Shown here: piece by piece, positions 35,668 through 43,490 of the stretch
Layout of the letters: the number at the start of each line of letters is the position of its first letter
Numbering within the stretch: the stretch's first letter is position 1
Origin: Youngiibacter multivorans
GTDB lineage: Bacteria > Bacillota > Clostridia > Clostridiales > Clostridiaceae
NCBI RefSeq assembly: GCF_017873395.1
Contig: NZ_JAGGKC010000001.1
Span: forward strand, 1-64,000
Reading direction: 5' to 3'
DNA length: 64,000 nucleotides
Made by a program: the position numbers and the translations under genes
Notes under the pieces: generated by a model
The model's database searches: none
What the model saw: the letters and a program-made list of their open reading frames with translations, nothing else
Told to the model about the DNA's origin: nothing

Positions 35668-36153
35668 ATGAAGAAACTACTTAACAGGGTGATGCTACTT
35701 ATTTCAGTGACTGCACTGACCGTTTCGGTATTATCATATAATCCTGTAGCACTAAAATCCATAGCAGGCAAGAATGATGATATACCAAGAATCTCGGGAG
35801 TTGAGCTCATCGCAGGCAAGAATGATGACATACCAAGAATTTCAGGAGCAGAGCTCATAGCAGGCAAGAATGATGACATACCAAGAATCTCGGGTGTAGA
35901 GCTCATAGCAGGCAAGAATGATGACATACCAAGAATCTCGGGTGTAGAGCTCATAGCAGGCAAGAATGATGACATACCAAGAATCTCGGGAGTAGAGCTC
36001 ATTGCGGGCAAGAATGATGACATACCAAGAATTTCAGGAGTTGAGCTCATTGCAGGCAAGAATGATGACATACCGAGAATCTCGGGAGTAGAGCTAATTG
36101 CAGGCAAGAACGATGATATACCAAGAATTTCGGGTATTGTACTGGGAGCATAA
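35668..36153 (+). CDS. Secreted precursor of eight repeated 16-residue peptides (candidate pheromone)
   Basis: 161 residues. The N-terminal 30 residues (MKKLLNRVMLLISVTALTVS and following) look like a Sec signal. From residue 32 to the end the protein is eight tandem copies of IAGKNDDIPRISGVEL (16 residues, 48 bases each), with copy 2 reading GAEL and copy 8 ending GIVLGA. There are no cysteines. The ATG at 35668 has GGGGGATG upstream; an in-frame start at 35653 lies before that site. No modification, bacteriocin or immunity gene is adjacent. With the divergent receptor-like gene, I infer a multicopy signal-peptide precursor that is exported, cleaved and re-imported. A repetitive secreted structural protein is the alternative. 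Confidence 0.75.
   Translation: MKKLLNRVMLLISVTALTVSVLSYNPVALKSIAGKNDDIPRISGVELIAGKNDDIPRISGAELIAGKNDDIPRISGVELIAGKNDDIPRISGVELIAGKNDDIPRISGVELIAGKNDDIPRISGVELIAGKNDDIPRISGVELIAGKNDDIPRISGIVLGA
35761..36144 (+). repeat. Eight tandem 48-bp coding repeats
   Basis: Units start at 35761, 35809, 35857, 35905, 35953, 36001, 36049 and 36097. They differ at many third codon positions (ATA/ATC/ATT, GCA/GCG, GAT/GAC, CCA/CCG, TCG/TCA, GGA/GGT) but hardly in amino acids. Units 3 and 4 are identical. Confidence 0.95.
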
Positions 36154-36293
36154 TTTGTGGACCCCGTTGCCAGGTACTACTGCCAAGGTCCTGGCACTCC
36201 AAATATAACTACTAAGGGACTGGGACATTGAGTCAATTGAACGATGATCCTGGACCCTATAGTAATTGCAACTCCAAATCCATATATAGACTG

Positions 36294-36340
36294 AAGGAAG
36301 CCCATGCTGTTACTCGCCTTGCAGCTGGGCTTCCTTATTT
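36294..36340 (+). terminator. Terminator after repeat-peptide gene
   Basis: Long stem: AAGGAAGCCCA plus GCTG on the left pairs with CAGC plus TGGGCTTCCTT on the right, with one bulged T, followed by ATTTC. The 140 bases between the peptide stop codon and this hairpin contain no convincing gene. Confidence 0.7.
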
Positions 36341-36348
36341 CGCTGAAT

Positions 36349-37599
36349 TTATTTTTTTGTCTTTTTTTCCATTTCAATTCCTTCAAGGACAGAATGAGCA
36401 GATGACCATGCCCACTGCAGATTGTAGCCACCGCATGCTCCTATTACGTCAATTACCTCGCCGGTAAAGTACAAGCCAGGTAATTTTTTTGATTCGAGGA
36501 AATCAGTCAGCTCCCTGGTGTCAACACCTCCGTATGTGCCTTGTGCCATATTGAAGCCCTGTGTTCCGGTTACTGCAAATCTCCAGTCCTTCATTAAAGA
36601 AGATAACTTTGAAAAGCATGAATAATCTATTGCCATGGACGCACTTGAAGGCTTGTCAACGCCGCTTTCCTTCAACAGGGTAGAGATCATCTTTGAGTTT
36701 ATAACGCCCTTTAGAAGGTCCAGGGCGCTTCGTGAGCCGAATATGGCAACCCTTTCTGAAATCATGGCCTTGACCTGTACTGAATCCATTTCAGGCATCA
36801 TGTCCAGTCCTAGTGTAAGCTTCCTGCCCTCAGCAATCAGAGGTGCCGCGAATCTGGAAAGCTGTAATATTGGAGGACCTGAAATTCCGTAATCAGTGAA
36901 CAGAAACTCGCCGAATTCAGTGTGAACCTTCTCCAACCCATCGTATAGGGTTCCGAAGCCATCAAATTTGATGCCGCTGAGAGCCTTAATATTGGGATAG
37001 TCCAGCTTTAGCTGTACAAGTGCCGGAACCGGCGCTAACACGTTGATTCCGAGGCTTCGAATAACTTTGTACATCGAGCCGTCTGACCCGGTAGAGGGCA
37101 TTGAGGCACCGCCAGTGGCTATTACAAGCAGATCGCAGCCAAATGAGGAGGTATCGGTAACTACTGTGAATCCTGAGCCCTGTTGTATTGACTTGACCTT
37201 CTCATCAAGGTAAAGGGCAACGCCCTTCTCCTGAAGGGACATCCTCATGACATCCACAACCGATGATGCCTGAAGGGACATTGGATACATCTTCCCCTCC
37301 TCAAGAGTTATGAGCGGCAGCCCCAGGCTATAGAAATATGCCTCTGCTTCATCGCTTCCATACTTTTTAAGAGGAGGGTAAGTATAATCTCTATTATGTG
37401 ACGAATACATTACAGGATTTCCCGCAAGGCTCGAATTATTCGATATGTTGCATCGGCCGTTTCCTGTAGTAAGCAGCTTTTTAAGTATCCTGTCCTTCGA
37501 TTCAAGGATGGCTACATCATGGCCATAGTCTTTCAGCAGAAGTGAAAGATAAATGCCTGAAGCACCACCACCTATGATAATAATCTCGTGTCTGTTCAT
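36349..37599 (-). CDS. NAD(P)/FAD-dependent oxidoreductase, HI0933/BaiN family
   Basis: 416 residues. It begins with an FAD dinucleotide fold (HEIIIIGGGASGIYLSLLL), then LLTTGNGRCNISN, the family signature, and later VIATGGASMPSTGSDG. The C-terminal part TGEVIDVIGACGGYNLQWAW completes the FAD site. Substrate unknown; the family name BaiN reflects one member reported in bile-acid metabolism and does not imply that role here. Convergent to the repeat-peptide gene. Confidence 0.92.
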   Translation of the reverse strand: MNRHEIIIIGGGASGIYLSLLLKDYGHDVAILESKDRILKKLLTTGNGRCNISNNSSLAGNPVMYSSHNRDYTYPPLKKYGSDEAEAYFYSLGLPLITLEEGKMYPMSLQASSVVDVMRMSLQEKGVALYLDEKVKSIQQGSGFTVVTDTSSFGCDLLVIATGGASMPSTGSDGSMYKVIRSLGINVLAPVPALVQLKLDYPNIKALSGIKFDGFGTLYDGLEKVHTEFGEFLFTDYGISGPPILQLSRFAAPLIAEGRKLTLGLDMMPEMDSVQVKAMISERVAIFGSRSALDLLKGVINSKMISTLLKESGVDKPSSASMAIDYSCFSKLSSLMKDWRFAVTGTQGFNMAQGTYGGVDTRELTDFLESKKLPGLYFTGEVIDVIGACGGYNLQWAWSSAHSVLEGIEMEKKTKK

Positions 37600-37781
37600 A
37601 ACATACCTCTCATTCCAGGTTTCCCTGTATTGGATTAATCATAGCAAACTAAGGTGCAGGAGTAAACAAATGCAAATCTAGCAGCGACATGGCAAATGTC
37701 AGAAAAAGTTCACTAATATTCGATTCAGGAAATGTATAATAGAATCATATCGTTTAACCTATTTGGAAGGAAGTGGCGTAA

Positions 37782-38168
37782 ATGGATGACAAGTGGTATG
37801 AGGCTGAGGACCTGCTCGAGTTCAAAAACTGGGTAGTTGCTGGAAATGTTATGGAACCCTACAAGTATGCTTTCAGGATAATGAATGCTCTGGTCAGGAA
37901 TGGCTACAACGTGCATGGCCTTCATCCATTGGATATTCATGAGGATGTTGCCAGGAGCTTTTCTGAGATAAAGGACAGGATTGATGTACTTAACCTTTGT
38001 GTAAACCCTGAGAGAGGAATTGAAATAGTCAAAGATGCCAAAGCCCATGGAGTAGACAAGGTGCTGGCGCAGCCTGGTGCAAGAAGCAGAGAGATTGAGG
38101 AATACTGCAAGGAGAACGGTATGTCATATGTTGAAGGCTGCACTCTGGTAGAGCTTGGAAAGCTATAA
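37782..38168 (+). CDS. CoA-binding domain protein (YccU family)
   Basis: 128 residues with a small Rossmann-like fold: FKNWVVAGNVMEPYKYAFRI, NVHGLHPLD, and DKVLAQPGARSREIEEYC. It matches the CoA_binding_2 family of single-domain proteins related to succinyl-CoA synthetase alpha. Function unknown. Monocistronic, ahead of the tRNA operon. Confidence 0.88.
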   Translation: MDDKWYEAEDLLEFKNWVVAGNVMEPYKYAFRIMNALVRNGYNVHGLHPLDIHEDVARSFSEIKDRIDVLNLCVNPERGIEIVKDAKAHGVDKVLAQPGARSREIEEYCKENGMSYVEGCTLVELGKL

Positions 38169-38208
38169 TTTCAGACCAAATTGTTTCTTAGGTTTTATAA
38201 AAAATCAG

Positions 38209-38237
38209 TTGACAGCATTCCTAAAATTGGGTATTAT
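38209..38237 (+). promoter_or_regulatory. tRNA operon promoter
   Basis: TTGACA (38209-38214), 17-base spacer, TATTAT (38232-38237), 62 bases ahead of the first tRNA. Confidence 0.85.
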
Positions 38238-38298
38238 AGTCTTTGTCAGGTTAAGGCCTGTTAAACATGCGTGAAAAAAGTAAACATATTTATGACGC

Positions 38299-38373
38299 GG
38301 CCCCTTGGTCAAGCGGTCAAGACACCACCCTTTCACGGTGGTAACAGGGGTTCGATTCCCCTAGGGGTCACCA
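38299..38373 (+). tRNA. tRNA-Glu (TTC)
   Basis: 75 nt with an encoded CCA. Acceptor GGCCCCT/AGGGGTC, anticodon loop CTTTCAC, T-loop TTCGATT. Confidence 0.97.
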
Positions 38374-38390
38374 TTTACTTTTTTTATTCT

Positions 38391-38466
38391 GGGAGCATAG
38401 CTCAGCTGGGAGAGCATCTGCCTTACAAGCAGAGGGTCACAGGTTCGATCCCTGTTGTTCCCACCA
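38391..38466 (+). tRNA. tRNA-Val (TAC), copy 1
   Basis: 76 nt with an encoded CCA. Acceptor GGGAGCA/TGTTCCC, anticodon loop CTTACAA. Confidence 0.97.
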
Positions 38467-38479
38467 TTTTCCTTAATAT

Positions 38480-38556
38480 GGCCCAGTGGCTCAGATGGTT
38501 AGAGTGCCGGCCTGTCACGCCGGAGGTCGAGGGTTCGAGTCCCTTCTGGGTCGCCA
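38480..38556 (+). tRNA. tRNA-Asp (GTC), copy 1
   Basis: 77 nt with an encoded CCA. Anticodon loop CTGTCAC within stem GCCGG/CCGGA. Confidence 0.97.
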
Positions 38557-38590
38557 ATTTAATCTTCACAGCATAGCTGTGATTTTGCAT

Positions 38591-38666
38591 GGGAGCATAG
38601 CTCAGCTGGGAGAGCATCTGCCTTACAAGCAGAGGGTCACAGGTTCGATCCCTGTTGTTCCCACCA
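38591..38666 (+). tRNA. tRNA-Val (TAC), copy 2
   Basis: Identical in sequence to the Val gene at 38391; exactly 200 bases downstream of it. Confidence 0.97.
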
Positions 38667-38679
38667 TTTTTCTTAATAC

Positions 38680-38756
38680 GGCCCAGTGGCTCAGATGGTT
38701 AGAGTGCCGGCCTGTCACGCCGGAGGTCGAGGGTTCGAGTCCCTTCTGGGTCGCCA
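38680..38756 (+). tRNA. tRNA-Asp (GTC), copy 2
   Basis: Identical in sequence to the Asp gene at 38480; exactly 200 bases downstream of it. Confidence 0.97.
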
Positions 38757-38759
38757 TAT

Positions 38760-38834
38760 GCTGGTGTGGCTCAATGGTAGAGCAGCTGACTTGTAATCAG
38801 CAGGTTGATGGTTCGATTCCGTTCACCAGCTCCA
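38760..38834 (+). tRNA. tRNA-Thr (TGT)
   Basis: 75 nt with an encoded CCA. Acceptor GCTGGTG/CACCAGC, anticodon loop CTTGTAA. Only 3 bases after the second Asp gene. Confidence 0.97.
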
Positions 38835-38835
38835 C

Positions 38836-38873
38836 AAAAATACCGAAGCTTTATTGCTTTGGTATTTTTTTTT
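38836..38873 (+). terminator. Terminator of tRNA operon
   Basis: Stem AAAAATACCGAAGC/GCTTTGGTATTTTT with a 6-base loop and a run of nine or more T residues. Confidence 0.95.
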
Positions 38874-38927
38874 GTTCCCAGTTTGTATAGCCCTTATAAG
38901 AAGAAGTTTAGAGCCTCGGCAACCTAA

Positions 38928-39168
38928 TAATCCACAAATATGTGCATAAGTGTGGATAACCTGTGACTAACTACGGAAAATTGTGGATAAGTCCATATGA
39001 AATTAGCCCAGATAGGTTAATGAAAACATTGACAGGACTGTTAGTACTGTATTTGGATATACTAAATAGTGTGTAGCAACTTACAATATACACAACATAT
39101 TGTAAGAACTTGATAAATATAATGTAAACGAGTTGCAATACTAATACTATTTTTTTGGTTGTGGATAA
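38928..39168. promoter_or_regulatory. DnaA-box cluster outside oriC
   Basis: Within 240 non-coding bases lie three perfect TGTGGATAA boxes (38951-38959, 38982-38990, 39160-39168) and two one-mismatch boxes (TAATCCACA 38928-38936, TGTGCATAA 38941-38949). A perfect inverted repeat CTTACAATAT/ATATTGTAAG (39080-39106) lies between. The region is between two gene ends (tRNA operon and dnaI), so it is not a promoter; it may titrate or reload DnaA. Confidence 0.75.
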
Positions 39169-39189
39169 TATCTATTTTCAAAGATATTG

Positions 39190-39227
39190 AGAAGGACTCT
39201 GGAATTAGCCCAGAGCCCTTCTTTTTT
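39190..39227. terminator. Terminator hairpin at dnaI end
   Basis: Stem GAAGG-A-CTCTGG/CCAGAG-C-CCTTC with loop AATTAGC, followed by TTTTTT on the plus strand; the dnaI stop codon is in the loop. The T-tract favours plus-strand termination. Confidence 0.65.
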
Positions 39228-40188
39228 CCGTATTAATCTTAATTCTTAGGTCATCTCCAGAAAACTTGTATAATGAGAAGTCTCCCATCAGCCTTGAAAA
39301 GATTCTTTCCTGATACTTTGATTTCAATCCGTCAATCGTCAGGTTTGTGGATATGAGCATCTTCTTCTTTCTAAGAAGCTTTGTGTTGATGAAGTTGAAA
39401 AGTTCTACCTTTGCAAATTCAGTAGTCAGCTCTGTACCCAGGTCGTCAATTATAAGTAAATCGCAGTTCATAAGGACATCCATGAGTTCATCATTGTCAT
39501 TGAACTTTATGTCCTTGAGGTTCTGAATAAGTGAGTCTGATGTCCTGTAGACAACGAACCAGCCCTGATTGAGCAGTTCGCCAGCCATGCATGTCGAAAG
39601 GAAAGTCTTGCCGACACCAGGATTGCCATAAAAAAGCAAATTTTCCTCAGATGAATTAAAGTTCTTCATGTAGTCATATACCGACTCTAATATCGATTCT
39701 ATGTTTTTTCTGGGACTAGGATCCTCACTGGAAGAATTGGAATAAAGATCAAGCCTGAAGTCCTTGAAGGAATATTTCCTGATCATATCGTTGAAGTCCG
39801 AGTTCTTATAATAAAGGTTCACGAGCTTCTGTTTATAGCAGTTGCACTTTGCGGTGCCAACATACCCGGTATCAAGGCATTTTCCGCATCTGTGCCTTAT
39901 GCTGAGGTAGTCCGGAGTCAGCCCTCTCTCTACAAGAGCCTCCATCTTTTCTCCTCTGAGCTCAGTTATCTCAGATTTTAGCCTGTCGAATGTCTCCTCA
40001 CGGTTATCCCTTTGCTTGAAATTCAACATCGCAAGCTCCAGACTGAGTTTGGCTATTCTTTTTTCTATGTCGACAACGCGGGGCATGTTCTGTTCTGCCC
40101 ACCTTTTCCTTTCCTGAAGGGCGTCGCTCTCTTCTTGACGTATTTTTTCATACTCTTCCATTATCAGAGAATGGTATCCTCTTATCAT
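39205..40188 (-). CDS. dnaI: Helicase loader DnaI/DnaC-like ATPase
   Basis: 327 residues. A coiled N-terminal region (20-110) is followed by a four-cysteine zinc-like motif CGKCLDTGY...CNC near 115-130. The AAA+ domain has Walker A LLFYGNPGVGKTFLSTCMAG (near 185) and Walker B LLIIDDLGTE (near 245). It loads the replicative helicase. The ATG at 40188 (GGGAG upstream) gives MIRGYHSLIMEEY; a longer reading only overlaps dnaD. Adjacent to dnaD, with which it forms an operon. Confidence 0.92.
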   Translation of the reverse strand: MIRGYHSLIMEEYEKIRQEESDALQERKRWAEQNMPRVVDIEKRIAKLSLELAMLNFKQRDNREETFDRLKSEITELRGEKMEALVERGLTPDYLSIRHRCGKCLDTGYVGTAKCNCYKQKLVNLYYKNSDFNDMIRKYSFKDFRLDLYSNSSSEDPSPRKNIESILESVYDYMKNFNSSEENLLFYGNPGVGKTFLSTCMAGELLNQGWFVVYRTSDSLIQNLKDIKFNDNDELMDVLMNCDLLIIDDLGTELTTEFAKVELFNFINTKLLRKKKMLISTNLTIDGLKSKYQERIFSRLMGDFSLYKFSGDDLRIKINTEKRRALG

Positions 40189-40189
40189 T

Positions 40190-41140
40190 CTACTCCCTTC
40201 CCAGAAGCTTCTTCTCGAGCTCGCTGTAGTCATACTCTCTTTCTGTGAAATCTGGATTATCCTTCTTGCCAGTCTTACCCTTTGCCTTTGGCGGCTTTTT
40301 CCTTGAATCTACTTCATCTGGTGTCTTTATGTTCTCTTCATTCCATGACCTGAGTATCGCATCAATATACTTCATTTCACCTTTCCCGAGGTTATTGAAG
40401 CTGATATCGCATGCCTTTAGTATCATTTCTGTTGAGAAGGCATAGGCCGTGAACCATTTGTCCAGAAGGTCCTCCTGAGGCTTCATGATCTCAGCTTCCT
40501 TCATTCCCAGATAAGTAAGCACCTTTCTGTAGCTTGACCACTTGTCTTCATGCTTCCTGATGTTGCTTTGTGCAAGCGCGACTGTGTTGATGCCAAGAGA
40601 GTTCCAGTTAATGGCGACCTTCTCCATATATCTTAAGTCAGACACACCTCTGTTGAGACAATGCTGAACTAGCAGCATTACGACCTCTCCGGGGAATGAA
40701 TACTCTGACTTAAAGGACAGGAAGGTATCCATTTCACGTGTGCTCAGCGGTCTGCCCATCATCGACTCGATTTCCACAAGCATTCCATCGGAATATTCCT
40801 TTTGGACATCTGGCTTAGCTGATGGCGATGCAGGTCCCTTAACGGCAATGTCACTATTTAGCTGTATGGATATGTTACCTGCGGCATCTATTGTCTTCAT
40901 GCTTATGAGCTCTTTCTGGTTCCAGTACTCCAGCGCTTTCAGAACATCTGTCTCAAGAAGTCCCAATGTGTCCGCCAGAAAGGATGTGGTTACTCCTATC
41001 TCGCCTATCTGCATGTATCGTACAAGCATGATATATACCTTCACGTATTCTCCACGAGCTGCAGGCATGAACTCGTCGACAAATCTGGCACTTAATGGAA
41101 CGATATTATAGTTTTCCTGTTTGAGCATGAGAGTAGTCAT
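40190..41140 (-). CDS. dnaD: DnaD-domain replication protein
   Basis: 316 residues. The winged-helix N-terminal domain (about 25-95) contains YVKVYIMLVRYMQIGEIGVT. Two DnaD/DnaB2-type domains follow (about 120-190 and 205-280), the second with the FNNLGKGEMKYIDAILRSW motif near YxxxIxxW. The C-terminus is lysine-rich. It acts in primosome assembly with DnaI. AGGAG precedes the ATG. Confidence 0.9.
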   Translation of the reverse strand: MTTLMLKQENYNIVPLSARFVDEFMPAARGEYVKVYIMLVRYMQIGEIGVTTSFLADTLGLLETDVLKALEYWNQKELISMKTIDAAGNISIQLNSDIAVKGPASPSAKPDVQKEYSDGMLVEIESMMGRPLSTREMDTFLSFKSEYSFPGEVVMLLVQHCLNRGVSDLRYMEKVAINWNSLGINTVALAQSNIRKHEDKWSSYRKVLTYLGMKEAEIMKPQEDLLDKWFTAYAFSTEMILKACDISFNNLGKGEMKYIDAILRSWNEENIKTPDEVDSRKKPPKAKGKTGKKDNPDFTEREYDYSELEKKLLGRE

Positions 41141-41179
41141 GAATATCTCCTAATTGGGATTTGTTCTCCCATAAATATG

Positions 41180-42001
41180 TTAAGGTCTGGGTAACGGATA
41201 CGTCCTGCCAATTTCTCCTGGCAGCACTCTTGGATCGGATGACTGCAATGACAGAAGCTTCATAACCGTGTTTTCATCATCATCAAGGGCAAACTGAAAT
41301 GCCTGATAGTGAATCGGGAAAAAAAGTCCTCCACTCATACCCTTAAACATCCTGTAGGCGTCGTCAGGGCTTGAATGCATATAGCTCAATGATTCAGGAA
41401 GGTAGTTTCCAACAGGAAGGAATGCGATTGAACATTCATTGCCATCCAATACGTCCGTATAGGCGGTATCTCCCATTACTATTATGCGTTCTTCACCATA
41501 TATTATTTCATAGCCGTTGGTGGGCTTACCGGTTCCTTTATAATATCTTCTGCCGTCATGGGCAAGCTCGATTGCCCTTATAGTAACCGGACCATGATTG
41601 TAGGTCTCCTCATGCTTCAGCTCAGTTACGTTCCTGAAGCCTGTTGAAATTAAATTTGCACCGTATCCCGGGGGTACTATGATCCTGGGATTGCCTTCAA
41701 ACCTTTTAAGCGACTTTAAGCTGTAATGGTCCATGTGCTCATGAGATATCAGTATGAGATCGGTCCTCATATGATTACGGGAATCAAGTATGTACTTCCT
41801 TCTGAAAAATCCGAAGCTGTTCTCAAAGACAGGATCAGTTATGATCCTGACTCCGCGAATATTCATAGATACGGTCGAATGCCCGAGCCAGTTGAATGAG
41901 GTTTCTTCAAGCGGTTCAGGTACGATTACCTTTCTTTGCTTCAAAAGCATGCTCAGGTTCAATTTAATCAGATTATAAAGGAATCTGTTTCTGTTTTCCA
42001 T
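41180..42001 (-). CDS. MBL-fold metallohydrolase (RomA/NAPE-PLD-like)
   Basis: 273 residues. The metal-binding motif LISHEHMDHYS (HxHxDH) is near residue 85, with the downstream H in ELAHDGRRYYKG and the D in VMGDTAYTD. NWLGHSTVSMNIRGVRIITD at the start is typical of the RomA/UlaG-like group acting on phospholipid-like or cyclic substrates. Substrate unknown. The ATG at 42001 has GAGG upstream. Confidence 0.88.
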   Translation of the reverse strand: MENRNRFLYNLIKLNLSMLLKQRKVIVPEPLEETSFNWLGHSTVSMNIRGVRIITDPVFENSFGFFRRKYILDSRNHMRTDLILISHEHMDHYSLKSLKRFEGNPRIIVPPGYGANLISTGFRNVTELKHEETYNHGPVTIRAIELAHDGRRYYKGTGKPTNGYEIIYGEERIIVMGDTAYTDVLDGNECSIAFLPVGNYLPESLSYMHSSPDDAYRMFKGMSGGLFFPIHYQAFQFALDDDENTVMKLLSLQSSDPRVLPGEIGRTYPLPRP

Positions 42002-42066
42002 TGGTTCCTCTTTCATTTTAAGTTGGGTCAGATAAAAAAGTAGACCGGGCATTTAGAATATGCCGG

Positions 42067-42516
42067 TCATTGAATCTTTTCAAACTCTCCGGCAATCTCC
42101 TCTTGTGTCAATCCAAGAGACCCTGCCAGCATAAGCATGTCTTCCAGGAGATTTTCATAACTGTCTGTTGTTGGAGACATGAACAGTTCGTTTACGTTGA
42201 TAAATAGATTTATAAGCTGGGTAGTGATATCTACATCACTGCCTTTCGGTTCCCAGGAATCCATGGTTGAGCCTGTTTCCTTACCAAGGAAAAGCACGTA
42301 TTCAAGTGATAGCGTGAAATAGTGAATTATTTCTTGCCTGGTTGCACCTTTCTGAAGCGCTTCCGAAGACGTGGTCATAGTCGCTCCTGATAGTGCCCCG
42401 AGCAGAGTCAGAAGCTTAAGGTATGACTTCTTCCTGGCGTTTCCTGGTTTAGCATATGATGTTATGGCATCGCTTTGGATGCCGCTGGATTCGGAAAGAA
42501 ACTTCTTAAGATCCAT
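42067..42516 (-). CDS. Small helical protein, possible carboxymuconolactone decarboxylase-like fold
   Basis: 149 residues, all-helical in appearance. The segment LGALSGATMTTSSEALQKGA then TRQEIIHYFTLSLEY resembles the AhpD/CMD helix pair, but the CxxC redox motif is absent. I am unsure of the family. It lies in a minus-strand group with the hydrolase (41180) and the unknown gene at 42560. Confidence 0.6.
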   Translation of the reverse strand: MDLKKFLSESSGIQSDAITSYAKPGNARKKSYLKLLTLLGALSGATMTTSSEALQKGATRQEIIHYFTLSLEYVLFLGKETGSTMDSWEPKGSDVDITTQLINLFINVNELFMSPTTDSYENLLEDMLMLAGSLGLTQEEIAGEFEKIQ

Positions 42517-42559
42517 TTCACTACCTCCAAGCGTCCAGCTTAGTTGTGAAAAAATGACT

Positions 42560-43099
42560 TCATATTATATTGGGATCTACAAGTTCAAAAACGGTATAGA
42601 CCGATTCCTTTTTGAAGTTCAGATTTTTCCATAGCTCAAATCTATCCACCCTGAACAGCTTATCGTCCCCGGACTTGAGAACAGGTTCGACTTTATCAAG
42701 CTCCTTTGACCGTTCTCCAGAAAACAGGATCAGCTGAGCTGTGTTATCTACGGATTCCTCAGGTCTTACCTTGAAGCCGTGAAGACCAAGCATGGTGTTG
42801 AATTTTCTGGAAATTCTCTTGAGGTAGCCAAAATTGACAACCTCCAGGCCTATGGTCTTGTTCTCCTCATCAAAAACAAGATTGCCTTTGACGTCGATCT
42901 TAAAATACCTCATTGCCTTGATCATGTCCTTAAGGATCGGTTCAAGCTTTGCAGGATCCGGATCTTCGATGACTTCCATGATCACGCCATAATAGGAGGT
43001 CTTTTTTTGGGGCCTTAGTTTTTTTACCAGATTCCGGGTTGCATTCTCTATGATTTTTCCGGAGTTGCGGTCAAGCAGTGCGACAAGATAATACTTCAT
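42560..43099 (-). CDS. Unknown 179-residue protein
   Basis: Starts MKYYLVALLDRNSGKIIENA and reads as a mixed alpha/beta protein. It recalls 2'-5' RNA ligase-like folds in length, but no HxT/S motif is present, so I do not assign that family. An extended -10 (TATGCTATAAT, 43258-43248 on the minus strand) lies upstream. Confidence 0.65.
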   Translation of the reverse strand: MKYYLVALLDRNSGKIIENATRNLVKKLRPQKKTSYYGVIMEVIEDPDPAKLEPILKDMIKAMRYFKIDVKGNLVFDEENKTIGLEVVNFGYLKRISRKFNTMLGLHGFKVRPEESVDNTAQLILFSGERSKELDKVEPVLKSGDDKLFRVDRFELWKNLNFKKESVYTVFELVDPNII

Positions 43100-43490
43100 A
43101 AACGGGGATCATTGCAACATGTGCAGGATCCCTTCACCTCGCTTCCAAGAATGTCGTCGTGATTATAATTTCTTCATAACTTTAATGTAAAATCCATTTG
43201 GCGGCGTTTCGAAAGCTGTAGGCTCCGATTTCTATGCCAGTAGAATAATTATAGCATAAATCGCAGATAAAGAGGATTCATTCGGTTCTTGACAGGCTCG
43301 TGGGCTATGTTTAGAAGGTACAATTCATATGAGTGCAAAATGAATTTTTTACAGCGCTACTTTATGCTATAATATAGTGGTTATAAAAAATGGGCTGACC
43401 ATATACATAGGTCGGGTTGAGTGAGTTTTCAGCAACAAATAATGGATATGCGGGCTTTATAAGCAATGATTGAATATGAGGGTGGAAAAA
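43100..43490. promoter_or_regulatory. Divergent intergenic region upstream of murA
   Basis: Two extended -10 elements are visible: TATGCTATAAT on the plus strand (43363-43373) for murA, and the same sequence on the minus strand (43258-43248) for the 42560 gene. A TTGACA at 43288-43293 (plus) has no good -10. No gene was found. Confidence 0.6.

Noticed and set aside
35616..36107. Minus-strand open frame of 163 residues across the tandem repeats
   Set aside because: It is only the antisense reading of the 48-base repeats; it has no ribosome binding site, and the plus-strand frame has signal, ribosome binding site and codon evidence.
35761..36144. CRISPR array
   Set aside because: The repeats are contiguous with no spacers and keep a 48-base coding frame, so this is a repeat protein.
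36154..36293. Similar short segments (TCCTGG with AACTCCAAAT or ACTCCAAATA) after the repeat-peptide gene, readable as GPGTP- and DPGP-like peptides
   Set aside because: The similarity is short and frame-inconsistent; no start codon with ribosome binding site was found, so I do not call a second peptide gene.
38760..38834. tRNA-Thr 3' end as a phage or island attachment site next to dnaD/dnaI-like genes
   Set aside because: No integrase, no direct repeat of the tRNA end and the dnaD/dnaI pair looks like host primosome genes.
38271..38890. Open reading frames spanning the tRNA cluster on both strands
   Set aside because: They cover well-formed tRNA genes; repeated segments reflect the duplicated Val-Asp pair.
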